DNA of 64,000 nt from Ichthyophonus hoferi (taxonomy: Eukaryota > Opisthokonta > Ichthyosporea > Ichthyophonida > Ichthyophonidae): the NCBI GenBank assembly GCA_002751075.1, contig NAOQ01000259.1:9377-73376 (forward strand), in the 5' to 3' direction. Of this stretch, positions 26,131-38,780 are shown piece after piece. The notes under the pieces are model-generated. The model worked only from the letters and a program-made list of their open reading frames with translations. It had not been told where the DNA came from and did no database searches. Numbering within the stretch: the stretch's first letter is position 1; each line of letters begins with the position of its first letter. The position numbers and the translations under genes were made by a program.

Positions 26131-28031
26131 ATCATTTCGAATGGTCTAGGATTGTTATATATCTATGCAGCTAGGTAAATGGCGGCAACACAAAGTATTC
26201 TGCCTACATATACTATACCATACCATTGAATTTTCCTTGCTCAGTTTTAGGCATTACTGAGGGACCCTTCTTGGGGCATGAAGTGTCACAGGAAAAACGT
26301 GCTATTCAATGTAATATAAGATTGTGCAGCTTTAAGCACCACTAAAACTTAATAAACAGTTGATGTTAGGAACATTAAATATGACAACACACGAATGAAC
26401 TTACAGATGTATAACAGCAACCAATATAAAATGGGCAACAAAGCAGGCCAACGCCAAATTAATAAATAAGACACCCTAAATTGAGTTTTCTCAACCACTT
26501 GTGTTAGAGTAAGTCACAGTCACACTTTACTGGCTATGTAAACTCATTAAAAGAACTAATAGAGTTTTATAATCTACAATTATAAGAAGAAGACAATAAA
26601 ATAGTATGAGGTGTCAGACTAACCCAGCTACCAAGGCATAACTAATTCAACCTACATCTATCGGTCAACCACAGAGTTACAATACCATACATACTTAAAG
26701 AAATTACCCCATCTCACTTCTAGTATATTGCCCCAGTTCATGTAGATATCTTAGTAATATTTGATGAGTAACCCCATTTTTAAAGCATGGTAAAATACAA
26801 GATGTGATTGGCCCGTGAGAGGTGAGGACCTAGACTGCGATATAGAAGGTGATCTTATAGACTAACATAGAGATGGCATTTGGATTATGAATAAGAATTC
26901 CTTACATTTTAGTGGCATAAATCTATTGGGCTATATATTAGAGCAGGCATAGCTGCTGCAGTTGGCGGCCAATGGGCAATCCAAGATGTATAGTAGACAG
27001 TTACATATGCTTGTAGTGACCTCTCCGCCTATGATATCATTCCATACTTAGCTGTATATTCAGGTCTATAACTGGGATATTAATTTATAATTGCGGTATA
27101 ATTGTATGCTTAAGAATTAACGGATCTATTGCAATGTATGGCAAATAATAATAACTGCCATGTACGGTTGTCTAGTAATTAGTGCATGGTATTTGAGACA
27201 ACCTTCTCATACGACTGAGTTTTAATGGAAAGGATGTATGGCTTTGCATACATTGTAATTATAAATAATACATGTGCCATCAGAATGTTTCTATATTCGG
27301 GCCGTTCCAAGCTACTCCCTTATACCTGTTATTCATATCTATGCTACTCGAATATTGATGTCCTTTCGTTATGTTATTTTATTACTCATTTTAGTCATGG
27401 TACCAGGAAAGTATTCTGTTTTGTCATTATTTACCTCCCCAACATCTGTTTTACATTGTAATCAAGACTATTAAGTGACCAGTTGGGTTACCTTTCAAAC
27501 TCAAGGCTAACAAGGTGTAGTAAGAGTAAATCCTTGAGGCCAGTCTGACTAACCACTTGAAACTTACAACAATAATCATCTGGATACTATATCAGGTTAC
27601 ATAACATGGAACAGTAAGTCTACTGTGGAGAACGGCCCAGCCTGTGTACAATTAGTACTAGGATAGTTCACTTAGTCTCACTAACAGCAATATGCTTTAT
27701 AACTTTATTCCCAATCAGGCCTACATAGTCCCAATGCAGGAGGCATTATAGATCTTGACTAAAATCTGCTAATTAATCATTAATTAGTTATTAATTATCA
27801 ATTAATTCGAGGTAATTATCATTCAATCTTATATGTGGCCCTCCTGATTGGATAACTATCATGTAGTATGGCTCACAGGTTGGTGTTTTATTAAAGTCAG
27901 GGCCTATGCCATTGGCTATCAGGGAGGTAACAGCATTCCCTACTAAACAACAGCCAGTCGCCTTGATACAAAGAGTTTAAGTATGCAAGTACTCCCCTAT
28001 GGTACAGATGTGTGCCATATAGCAAGCTACC
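26131..28031. other. Intergenic region, AT-rich
   Basis: No exon pattern, RNA gene or mobile element is recognised on either strand. The open stretches at 27225-27474 are hydrophobic AT-rich frames without conserved motifs. The region precedes the dolichol kinase gene. Confidence 0.5.
26351..26356 (+). terminator. Candidate AATAAA poly(A) signal for the GON7-like gene
   Basis: The hexamer is 221 nt after the stop codon at 26130. It was assigned by position only. Confidence 0.35.
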
Positions 28032-31000
28032 ATGCCTAATATATTGTATAATATGTTGTCATGGCTTCCTGTTGACAGCTTGTTTCTGGCCCTCATGCCC
28101 CTGGGTGTGGTGGTCTTTTATTCTACCACTACTCTAACGGCCTATGGTACGCTTCCATTGCTGGGCCTGACCGTACGCACACATATATGTATTAATCTAC
28201 GCATGCATATATATACTCATACACTTACACCTCGTTTACCTCAATTTACTTCCTGCCGTTAGACACCAGTGTGCTTACAGTATGTTGTACTAGTGACTGC
28301 ACTGCCAATATAATGTGGTTGAGAAAGAATGACGGATATATAAGTATGTGTTTATCTTCGATTTATTTCTTATGTGCGTTATTGGGTAATTACAGTGACG
28401 TTGCTTCTAAGTGCAGTTGCCTTCGTATTGGATACACTAGTCGTCAGGGGGCGAGAAAGAAAGAAAGAAAAGTAAGCTAACTTGTGTTCTGTTATGCATT
28501 TTTTGAATAAAGATGGTGAATTCCTCCTCCTCTATTATGTCCAAAAAAAACAAACATGGCCTGAGTAAACGCACAAGCCCATCCCTTCCTCTAGACAGGT
28601 TATGAGTGTGTTTGCAAGCAGCCCCTGTATATAAATGTGCCCTATACTGTCAATATCGGTTGAGTTCATCAGAAAAAACAAAACATTCATGCTTTCTACT
28701 GTGATATAATGCTTTTTTATGTGTAAACCTGACACCTCCTCCCTAACCATACATACCTGTTGCTCTTAAGCCAGTGCTATCTGGCCTCCAATCGATGCTT
28801 TCCTACGACCATATCATGGAATTGTATAATACCACCACCTAAAGGCTGTATCAATACATACTCATAAGGCCTATTTCCAGACATAGCCATCACTGACCTG
28901 TTATTCTCTAAAGACAGGTGCTCCTTGCGGGACCAGGGTTTGTTTTAGGGGTTTCTTTAGTACCTACAGTATGGCAGGCCCTGTCCCTCGTCACTAGTTT
29001 GCACTATTGTGAGGATTCCAAAGGTCTGTGTGTTTTATTTTCAGCTTTAGATGCTTAATATGAAATGGCTACTTGTTAGGGATTACTAAACTGTTTATCT
29101 TATGGGTGATGGAGAATATTACGATATTTGATTTACATAGTAGAAAATGATTAGGATTGTTTTGTATAATAATGGATTATGATTGAGTTAGTAACTGAGG
29201 TGAGATATATATAAAGCTATGCTTAATGTTTATCCAACAATATATAAATATCCTACTATATCCTACTATATGAAGGAGCGAACTAATACCTGGATTGACG
29301 GGCCCCTGATTGCCGGTACCCTGTTGTCGTTTAGCCATCCTCGTGAGTTTATTCAGTACTGTGGCTACTAGCCTTGCTGTACAAGCATTGTTGGGCCATC
29401 TCGGTATTCCTCAAACTACCCTTCCGCTGATAGCTTCTATAACAACTTTCTTAGTAGTCTCAGCGCTTACTTTATGGGGTAAGTATCATGTGTTGGATAG
29501 AAGAGGGAGAGAGGGTAGGAAAAGCATTAGATAGCTCAATGCTTTCCTTCCACAGGTCCGCCACTTGCGGGTGTGGTAGCACTTAGTGCTACTGGGGCAC
29601 AGGCTGTGGTATTATGGGCAGCCCAGGGGCCCTTAATGGGTTGCTTTACCACTGGCGAGGCCATGGTAATTGCCCAGTTTCTGGCTTTGGTGTTTGGTGA
29701 TATTGTCGCGGTTACAGTTGCAAAAGTGGCCGAGATGGCGGGCCAGACAACACCAGGGCCTTCTGGGCTTTGGATCAGACCTACAGGGTACTGTTGTGGG
29801 GTGGCAGCCATATGGGGTATGCTGGCTGCTGGGATCATTTTACAGCCATTGATCCGGGCCATGCCTCCAGCCCCATCAAAAAAAAGGCTGGTAGGTTGTT
29901 TAACTGTAGGAGCTCATTATTTCTGACTGTTACTTCCAATTAATGTACTGTATGGCTTCGGATACCACACTTGTTTTTGTACTAGTAGATGTGTGTGCAG
30001 TTTGGGAAGATGCGGTTATGTAAGGCAAATAAGAAAATACTCGTGTTACAAGCGCATATAGGGTAAGCAGTCAGTATACTGTAGCCTTAATTGTTGGTTA
30101 CCCCTTCTGGACAGTGGCTGGGCTTATGCTTTACTCTAGGACTGGTGGGCATAGCGGCGGGCCTTCTGATGCCGTGGGCCTGGGTCATATCTGGACAATT
30201 CCCCGTTACATGGCTACTATCTTATTTAGGTGCCTCCCATGGCAGGCCCGCCCTTCTAGCGCTATGGGGTACTACGGTTACAGTAGCTGTGGCTGCTGCT
30301 GTGGTGGATGTAGGCGGTATGTCAAAGGTACTATACTATACTGGCTTCAGTCTTTAAACACTTATATCTGCCAGAGGGCCTAGGGACAACCGTTCCTATT
30401 TGTATTAATACTTATCTCATCAGTCATAACTTAGATACTCATAATACAAACACTTTCTAGTCCAACCCTTTATGGCCTCTGTTCTCACATCCTATGTATT
30501 GCTTTCTCTACCTGTGGCTTACAATCTGACAATGGAATGGTTCAAGGCACGTAAAACATTGGCCCGAAAGTACTACCACCTACTAGCCGTGATCCTATTC
30601 GTACCAGGCATTTCCTCCGACTTGCCTTTTATGGCTCTAGCCTTTGCTGGTGCCGTCGCCATATTTATAGCGGCAGAATATTACAGGGCCTGTGAGATTG
30701 AACCAGTGGGCAAATGGTTAAAGGTAGGCTGTGTACTATTATATGGTCGACTACATAGCGCGATGCATATGAAAGAAAGGAATATTATACTACTGTCGGA
30801 TGTTCTTGCATGGTATTTTCTTTAACTCGTTATGTGTTATTTTTAAACTCGCTTCATATACCAGTCGTTTAACATTATCTAGCTTGGATGTGGTCTTGAT
30901 GATGTCCTTATCGTTCTTTCCTGCCTTACTATTCATTGATAGTTCTACATGCATAATATGCCAATGTTTACTTAAATTCCAAGCCCTATTTCTTTAATTT

Positions 31001-32321
31001 ACTTCCATGAATGCAGTGGTCTGATTCTATACCCACCTTTATCAAGGTCTGCTTCTGATTCTCACTCCCTCTTCTTCACAATGCTTTCATTTTATAGCCA
31101 CCCATATTGATCGCTTTCTTTTATTATAATTGCACACACAAGATTTGTTCGAGGAGAATGAATTGTCGAAGCCTTTCACGTAGACATTTTAAAGTTAACA
31201 GGTACATGACTTGTGAGGAAAAAAACGCAATACATTGGTGTATTCTAAAAACATGTTTACCTGAGTAGTTCCTCTAATGACGTCATATGGCAGCCTTTCA
31301 TGCAGCAGTATGCCGATCAACGCGATCAGGGGCCTGCCATCCTGTCCCATATTTACCTGCTACTCGGCTGTGCCATGCCTGTATGGTTACATCTCACCAT
31401 TTCAGGTATAAGGGTTAGGTTACGAGAGAACATGTCTTACCATTGGGATTGGTTTGTTTCGATGTTCCTGTGCTTGTATGTTTATTTACTTATGTACTTT
31501 CCAAATTCCTACAATAAAGGTCAATTATTCGTAATAGAGGCTGCCTGCTAACCAATTCCCCTTACTGTCAGGTTGTCAGGACCTTAGTGCCTGCCAACGA
31601 ATCGCCCCTTACTCTGGCCTTATATCATTGGGCATAGGGGACACATTCGCCTCTGTGGTGGGCTCGTGCTACGGCAAGAGACGTTGGCATGCATATACCA
31701 GGTAGGTCCATTTGCATGATGGAGTAAAGGGGATAGAAGGGCGATTCTGAAATTGAATACAAACCATAATGAGATAGGAAAACTACAAAGAGGGAGGCAT
31801 TAACGACAGAGGAATGGTTGGTTGGGCGATGTGTTTATTGACGTGTTTGCGGGTGTGCAGTAAGACCATGGCGGGAACAGCAGCAGCAGTGATCTCCCAG
31901 ACAGTTACCTGCGCCATGTTGGTGTGGTGGACTAGTCTCACTCCTCTACCGTTGATGGCCTTGGCATGGTCTGTATTTATACTAGTTGGGTGTTACCTAA
32001 AATGTGCTCTCTATTACTCTATGAACATTTTCTTTCAAATCTGGATAGGCAACATATTTCTTGCCACCCCCATAACATGATTGTTAATGCCTAGCCCATT
32101 AGCGTGTCCCATCTAGCCTTGAACAGTCATATACCTGAGTAACTCATTCTCTTCATCAGTGAGTCTTTAAGTAAACAATGAGTCGGGGTGTATGCAGGGA
32201 GACACGCCCATTGGTCCTAGTGGTGGTGTTTAATAGTGTGCTGGAGGCCACCACAGATCAGAACGACAACCTACTCCTTCCTCTGGTCACATACGCCACG
32301 TGCCTGCTGCTGGGAGGGTAA
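28032..32321 (+). CDS. DOLK: Dolichol kinase (SEC59/DOLK family)
   Basis: CTP-dependent kinase of the ER membrane that makes dolichyl phosphate for N-glycosylation, O-mannosylation and GPI anchors. Confident exons: 29335-29478, 29557-29890, 30115-30316, 30461-30723, 31294-31405, 31572-31701, 31861-about 31989, 32198-32321. The N-terminus is less certain: ATG 28032 with a donor at 28147 or 28173, and a likely exon 28396-28471. Its exit phase does not match the exon at 29335, so a small exon is missing. Family blocks seen: T-G-E-A-M-V-I-A-Q-F; A-R-K-Y-Y-H-L-L-A-V then F-V-P-G-I; D-Q-G-P-A-I-L-S-H-I-Y-L-L-L-G; P-Y-S-G-L-I-S-L-G-I-G-D-T-F-A-S; L-E-A-T-T-D-Q-N-D-N-L-L-L-P-L. Many membrane helices. 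The CTP-site end reads S-K-T-M-A-G where human has K-K-T-F-E-G. The stop sits in ggtaagg, itself a good donor, so the C-terminus could extend by splicing. Intron 30724-31293 (570 nt) is empty filler. Confidence 0.85.
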
Positions 32322-33434
32322 GGCCTTGGGCCCCTCTGTTGTTAATGTCCTGATCATATTATTGACTTCAAATGGGCTCTACGGGAGGGTCTAGCTGACC
32401 TTTCGCTTTATTTAATTTTCAATTTTAAATATACATATGACGATGTGTACATAGAACCAGGCTCTTGGGTTTATCTTTAATCCTGTTAGGCTGCACTTCA
32501 TAACCTCTTTCTGCATACGTTTTAAAAGCCCAATTTATTTATTAAACTGACTGGTAGCTAGCTACCAATCAGTCTTCTTTTAAAATACTTTTATGTAGGA
32601 TATAACATAAACTATGCAGCTATGCATATATACATACTCTATTCAGAGCACCTGCCATGACTAGTAAATAAAGAACCGACTTTTATCTTGATGGGAAGAT
32701 TGACTTCGAGTATTACATGCCTACATGATATAGTATCCCTATGTCGGATAACTACTGTAAGTACGCATCTTGGCAGTCTCACCAGTTCAAGAAAGATGCA
32801 TGACTACATATCTCTAGAGGTTGCCCCACCCCATCACACCCATATCTGCAATAATTACGGCTCTATGACTCTTGAAAGCATTTAGTAAGATGTGCCGGAC
32901 CCTACCGCTAGTAAGACTTAATACTATTAGCACACTAAGGCACACCTGTAGTATGATAAGACAAAGACATGAAGGCTGCAAGCCATATGACGTCACCTTT
33001 CTATATTTGATAAGAAGGATTTTTAGGCCCACCATGGTTCCACTAGGCAAGAACCTTAGATAAGCCAATAAAATATCACCAAAAGAAGTAGGCATTGGTT
33101 TGAGGCTAGCAGTAAATAATATACTATAATTCGATTGGCTACAAGGAGATTACAGTAATCTAAAACTACCAATCACAGAGCACCATACCACTTAACATGA
33201 TGCAGCAGCTTATTATTCATAGACTGCACAGACTAGATTTCACAAGATTGGCAAAAGGTGATTATTAGTAATTTAAGATGAACATGCAACTAGATGTATA
33301 TGTACACATTATGTCTGATACTTTTGTGCAATTGTTATTGTGTATACGTGCATAGGAGGGGGCTAGGTGGATCCAGGGCCAGTATTGACAGCCAATATCT
33401 AACTCATACAATGAGACATTATGAGCATAATTGG
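32322..33434. other. Convergent intergenic region with a palindrome
   Basis: This region lies between the dolichol kinase stop and the Alba-like stop. It contains the short palindrome at 32546-32576 (listed separately) and an AATAAA at about 32665. I see no gene; open stretches near 32814-33095 are shadows without motifs. Confidence 0.5.
32546..32576. repeat. Short palindrome with potential hairpin
   Basis: A perfect 14-bp self-complementary core, GGTAGCTAGCTACC (32553-32566), is flanked by GACT and AGTC, which can extend the stem after a small bulge. It lies about 230 bp after the dolichol kinase stop, in AT-rich DNA. Confidence 0.7.
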
Positions 33435-34641
33435 TTATTGAGATTCATCACGTGACATTGGCTGGGTCTTTCTTTTTCTCTTGGCGGCAAGGGATTGGCG
33501 CTTCTCCCCCGTACCTACAATGCATCAAACCACACAGTCAGAACAACCATACAATTGCTAGCTTTAAAGTTTAACGAACTTATATATATATTAATTATAA
33601 GCTCATTATCCCCCTCTCCTTTCCCACTGTGACATGCCTTATCCACGTGTAGAATATATGAGAGTGCCATTTCATGTCAGGACTATATATAAAAACATAT
33701 TGTGGGCAGCAGGCCGTGCAAACATTACGTCACACCCCGTCTCTATATCTTTCCCACTCATCCAAGAATGTCCCTCCCCCATCTTCCTAAAATAGTCATA
33801 TCCCCATATCCTTTAGAACACATTCATAAAACCTATAGAAACCATGCAGACTTAGCATTGGGATTTGACCAAAGTGACCTCACCCTTATGCTCGGTTGCT
33901 ATATTAGGCCCAGCATTGTCAGACACAGTCATCCAGGTTGGTGCATTAACTGATTGGCTGCCCTGTCCCTTTGTCAGTGTGATAGTGAGCTTGGGTGCAT
34001 GTCTCTCGACCTGTAGTCTGCCCATCCTAGTATTAGCAACCTCCCCAAGATGGATACAGCTTTAAACCCATAGCCATTCAGTACAAGTTGTCATTGGTAC
34101 TTGTTACACCAATAGCCAATAACTAACCTAGACCCCTTATGGTTAGTGCTTAGCATTGGCACATACTATATATGATATGGTGTGATTGACCTAGTTTCAG
34201 CAGACCAGTGCAGGAAAAGAGAGTTACTTGCCCGAATACAACCCATGATTTTACAAATAGTCAGCAGGGAGCCAATCAAAAACACACAAATATAGCCTAT
34301 GTAGCAGCAGCACTCACTCACTACCTACTTGTCTAATCCTTCAACCTTTGGCATCCATATCTCTACCGTGGTATGCTGTGCTGCCACAGTCACCTGTCCT
34401 AGCCCTGTCACCGTCCTCTTGATGATCTCTGCTACTGTTACCGCCTTCCCTGTCTGTGGACCCACCCCTGATATGACCAGGGTCCTATGGGCCCCTCCCT
34501 GCACACAACTGGTTAGAAAGGTAGACTGGGGTCCCTCTAAGGGGTATGGTCGGCTAAGTCATAGTACTAGTGCTCCCTCTCTCCTCCATCCCTACTAAGA
34601 AAACCTCAGAGTCTTTAAACCACTCTAATACAATTACTCAT
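33435..34641 (-). CDS. Alba-domain nucleic-acid-binding protein (RPP25/RPP25L-like), N-terminus unresolved
   Basis: Alba proteins of this type are subunits of RNase P/MRP or bind RNA and mRNPs. Three exons on the minus strand, 34329-34525, 33884-34017 and 33435-33514, join in phase. They carry the diagnostic block G-K-A-V-T-V-A-E-I-I-K-R followed by V-x-G-L-x-Q-V-T, close to RPP25L G-K-A-V-S-C-A-E-I-V-K-R-R-V-P-G-L-H-Q-L-T. Then come E-I-W-M-P-K-V-E-G-L-D-K, E-R-H-A-P-K-L-T-I-T-L, and a basic tail (E-K-R-Q-S-L-A-A-K-R-K-R-K) ending D-E-S-Q. The first exon is not fixed: ATG 34641 (M-S-N-C-I-R-V, recalling the Alba strand N-x-I-R-V) is a candidate, but a joining exon is not seen. The gene is convergent with dolichol kinase and divergent from the UBAC2-like gene. 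Confidence 0.75.
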
Positions 34642-35900
34642 ATTTAAATAGTGAAACCATGTTATTGCAAGATATTGCTGGGGGGTGTGGGTTGGGTGGG
34701 TAGTGATAACATGACAATATAAATAGGACTGAATATATTGTAAGCGCCTGCCTTCCTTGCAATAACATAAAACTATATAGCTATTCACTCTCTGGTGTAC
34801 TATCTTCACCACATAATATTATAGTGTGATAATATTCTATGACTGAACACCTGGAGCTAAGGGGTCGATACATCTGACTAGATGCTAAACGCTACTAGCT
34901 TTACTTTCAATTAAAATCTTACGAAATGACATAGTTGATATGAATATGTCTATAATGGAATGCAAAAATCGTAAAATCTGAATCTATAGATAGAGGTAGA
35001 GGAGGGAAAGATAAGAAAGCTAAATAGATAGAGCAGAACAGGTCTACTGCGTGTAGGATGTCCATGTGTCAATGAAAGGTATAAATAGACGTATATATAT
35101 ACGAGTATATACCAATGGGTGTGGGTGAGTATCATAAATGGGGAGACGGGGAAACAGGACTTGAAAGTGCTGTCCTGTATTTGTGGTCTGACGTGATCTA
35201 GAGTATATACTTGCGAGAGAGCCCTACCTCGAGATATCGTAGGCCATAGGCTACTAGGTTACGTATTTTCCCCTGCGAGGTAACCCTCAGGTCTCCCGGC
35301 CCCCTTTCACTAAGAGGAGGTTGGGTGTCTTTGACTAAGGCGTAGTTATCCATGACCAATTGGCGTGGCTACCTACCACTATAGGGTTGGCTAGGTGTGG
35401 TCTAGATATATAAAGATAAAGATAGGGCCGTCGCCTAGTAGATTACCTCTGATTGCTGCCTAACACTGCACTATATGCTACCTAAAATAACAGTGAATGT
35501 TACCTAATATGGCAGAATATGCTCTCTCATATGGCAGGGTATGGTACCTAATATGGTAAGTGTGGTCCTTTTTATAGTATGTATCTAGTATATATCTAAT
35601 GTTTACTCCCCCTCCCCTGACATTTACGCAAGTCGGAGAGCCTTTAGACACGGGTAACCTTAAAAGGATAAAAAGGGAAGAGATGCTAAAATATTGCATG
35701 ACATAATATAGTATGATATGATATTGCATGATAATATATATTATATTGCATTATTTAATGTATGCCATTATAATGTCACAGATGATCTACCATGATATTC
35801 CAGAATATAGTGTGGCTAGAGTATAATCTTACATGATGGGAAGTTGATAAAAAAAAATAACTGGCCGAGATGAAGGGGATAACAGGAGCCAGGCTTAACT
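34642..35900. other. Divergent intergenic region with GC-richer island and short repeats
   Basis: This region separates the Alba-like and UBAC2-like starts. It includes a GC-richer island at about 35150-35420 with no open frame of note, and a cluster of TACCTAATATGGCA-like words at about 35490-35560. Low-complexity AT/GATA sequence (35690-35760) follows. No gene is recognised. Confidence 0.5.
35490..35560 (+). repeat. Cluster of short TACCTAATATGG-like repeats
   Basis: Variants of tacctaatatgg/catatggcagg occur three to four times within about 70 bp (35495-35515, 35525-35540, 35545-35560). They look like short degenerate tandem repeats upstream of the UBAC2-like gene. Function unknown. Confidence 0.5.
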
Positions 35901-38780
35901 ATGATAGACGACGGTAAGCTCAACTGTAGCTGTATATATGTAATGGGCAGGGGCATTATGGGTATTACTATGCCTGCACACATTAGGAAATAGGGTGCGG
36001 GCTATGTCGCAGACGAGGAGACACCGGTTTAAATGCAGGAAGGGCAGGGGCAATTAATTTAAGTGTACGTTACGGGGTTGGGCAGAGGAATAAAAGGAAG
36101 GTGAATAAGGGAGTTAACTATTCCTTCCTGCCAGTAACGTCTTTATGAAGGTTGCTAACACAGTGGGTATACAGAGGGTGCCCCAGTGTGTCGGTTGGTG
36201 GTGTTGACCGTTTTGGCCAGCTCTGCCCTAGCTTTATCCAGTAAGACCAGTGTGGGTCTAGACACCAGTCTCTTTTCAGGCCATGCAGTAAGTGACTAAG
36301 GGACTCAGGGAAGAGGAGAATCCTGTACGATGCTTTATATTACTAATATTAAACGGTACTTGGGCCTGGCTGTCTGTGTCATAATCACAACATCGTAACC
36401 CTACTAACATTAAGGTGACCACTCTCTCCGTCTACAGCGTTGGCGGTTCCTAGGCCATAGCTGGGCCTTCCAAGATAGATTATTTACAGTGCTGATAGGA
36501 TGCACTCTGCTACATAGCTCTAAGACTCTGGAACAGCATTGGGGTCCAGCCCGGTTTGGCGTAAGTTTTCCTACCTCTTTCCACTGGCCCATTTAAAGTG
36601 AAGTTGTATTAGGTTTCATACATTGTTCTGAAAAATGTGGTAAGGAAGAGAATGGTTTTGAAGGAAATAAGACGGAAAATGTAATAAGTATGCTATAGTG
36701 ACTATAATATGAGTTGTGCGAAGATGGGAGGGGCTATTATTGTATTGGTTGAGCCATATTATGGGTGCTTGGTGCGGCCACTGTGCTAAGAGGGGGAGGT
36801 ACAGGCTTATGCCTTGGTAGTGTCAGTGTTGGCTACAGCCCTTCAACTACTAGCTCTGGCTTGGGGTGGCCCCAGTGGTGCCTGGAAGTCGATTGCTGCT
36901 GGCCCGTAAGGACACCCCCTCTACCTCATATATCTAGTATTCCATCACTAGCCTATTGATTTCAATTACTCTCTTGCTTCTACTGTAATCTCACCACTGG
37001 TAGGTGAATAACATCTAGTACAATGGTGTGGGCCCCCATTTATAGTTTTTAATGGGATTTTAGAGTTGCAAACCTCAAATCCTTGACAACCCTCTGGTGT
37101 CTGTATAAAACTTACTATATCTAAGTCAACTGAATGCTACAGTTTTTTACTGTTTATCTCTTGCCTGCTCTCCCCCGAGTCTATTAACCAATGTTTCCTT
37201 CCTAGTTATGGCCTGGTATTGGGTGGACTAGTTAGTCTACACATGGAACTACCTTTATCTTCACGACAGATCTTCCTTACCCTTCTCAGTGCCTTGGTAT
37301 GTACTTTCTCCTCTCCTTATACTAGGGGCCAACTGGTATTGCTAGTGTCTCTAGAGGAATGTGGTCTATGTACTACTATCACTTCGGGGTAGGGCTAAAC
37401 AGCCATGTGTTGAAATAATAAGTTTCACTACGTGTAATATTGGCGATAGAACCACCTTCTATATGGCAGTGATTACATTGCACCATGTGATTATAAGTCT
37501 TGTCAAACCACAATCCTTGTTGTTATATCAGGGGGCTGTGTGGGCAGTAGTTTGTGATAGACTCTGTACAGGGATAGTATTATCATAAAACCAGTTAAGA
37601 TATAGATTCAATGGCATATTCTTTTTGAACTATTTTTAAAGTAGGGTGTTGCGATGTATGTGAATTATGCTTGATTGTTAAAGAATTATGAGATGTTAAT
37701 ACTGTTTTTAGACGACCCTTTATGCTGTAATGCAAATAGCCTGAGTCTTTTACCTACCCTAATCGTACTGTCATCTTGACCATCAGATCACCCTGTCGGG
37801 TCATCCGGGCACTACCCTTGCTGGGGCGTGTGGTTTAGCTGCTGGTTGCATTTACCGCATACCTTTTCTTGGCTTGCAGAAATTGCGCCTCCCCTCCCTC
37901 CTTCTCAGGTTTATTAGGGCTGGAGGCCCTCCTGCATCAGGCCATAGGTTGAAAGGCCCGGTAGGTAGAGTGTTACATCATGGAAACCTCTAGTAGTTTA
38001 TTTATATCTGAACATGTACCGTGTTGTAAGATCACTCCTGTGTATAGGTCTGCCAGTATGCATGCCTCAGGTGTAGAGAGCCACCATCCTGATATCTATA
38101 TATATCTGGGCCTATCAGATTGTTCGGGGTGATCTAGGCCATGCCTCTCCCATGGTTGCCCTTCATCCAATGCCAGGAGCTCCTGTGATTGGTAAGTGCG
38201 GCTAGCCCGCAAACATGTTGGGCTGTGTGTGTTATGATTTAACCCTCCACATCATACACTTAGCATACCTATGCAGTGCTGTGTGTAGATGTTGTAGTAT
38301 TGTAACGCATAATATAATTTCCTTTTAATGGCAGTAGGGAATTAAGTAAAAGCCCTGTCTTGACCAAGGGATGGAGGGGTACCTTCCGTTAGCAGAATAC
38401 CAGGGACCACAGATATTCAGATTGGGAGTCATGATTGAAATAGAGGCAGATAGATTGCTTTCTAGTTTGGTCTTATAAATATGCTATTGGCCATGCCCAT
38501 GTAGTTAGCTAGCCTCATATGCCATTGAGGAGATTTCTGAGTGTGGTGGACCCAATAGCTGCAGTTTGTATAATGTGTTAATTACCTTGGTCATCTGCCT
38601 TACACCCTATTACCAGGAGCCAATGGTCAAGTAGAAGGTACAGAGGAGACCATTCAACCTGATCCCGAGGCTGTGGCCACCCTAACGGCCCTCGGCTTTG
38701 CTGAGGATACTGTAGTGGCGGCACTGAAATATGCCAACAATAATGTGCAGCAAGCCAGCAACCTCCTTTTGGATAACTGA
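35901..38780 (+). CDS. UBAC2: UBAC2-like rhomboid-fold ER protein with C-terminal UBA domain
   Basis: UBAC2 is an inactive rhomboid-fold protein of the ER membrane that works with ERAD ubiquitin factors; its UBA domain binds ubiquitin. Eight exons: 35901-35913, 36175-36287, 36438-36560, 36805-36905, 37206-37296, 37787-37960, 38119-38191, 38617-38780, giving 852 nt, 283 aa (human UBAC2 344 aa). The frame closes exactly. The N-terminus reads MIDDEGAPVCRLVVLTVL. Hydrophobic segments follow, with F-Q-D-R-L-F-T-V-L, G-P-S-G-A-W-K-S and G-H-P-G-T-T-L-A-G-A-C-G-L-A-A-G marking the rhomboid-like core. The last 45 residues are a UBA domain: A-T-L-T-A-L-G-F, then A-L-K-Y-A-N-N-N-V-Q-Q-A-S-N-L-L-L-D-N, closely matching the human end. 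The first coding exon is only 13 nt. The Arg/Gln-rich linker before the UBA is shorter than in human. Introns 37297-37786 and 38192-38616 are empty filler. Confidence 0.86.

Noticed and set aside
29536-29862. 108-aa minus-strand open frame
   Set aside because: Antisense shadow of a dolichol kinase membrane-helix exon.
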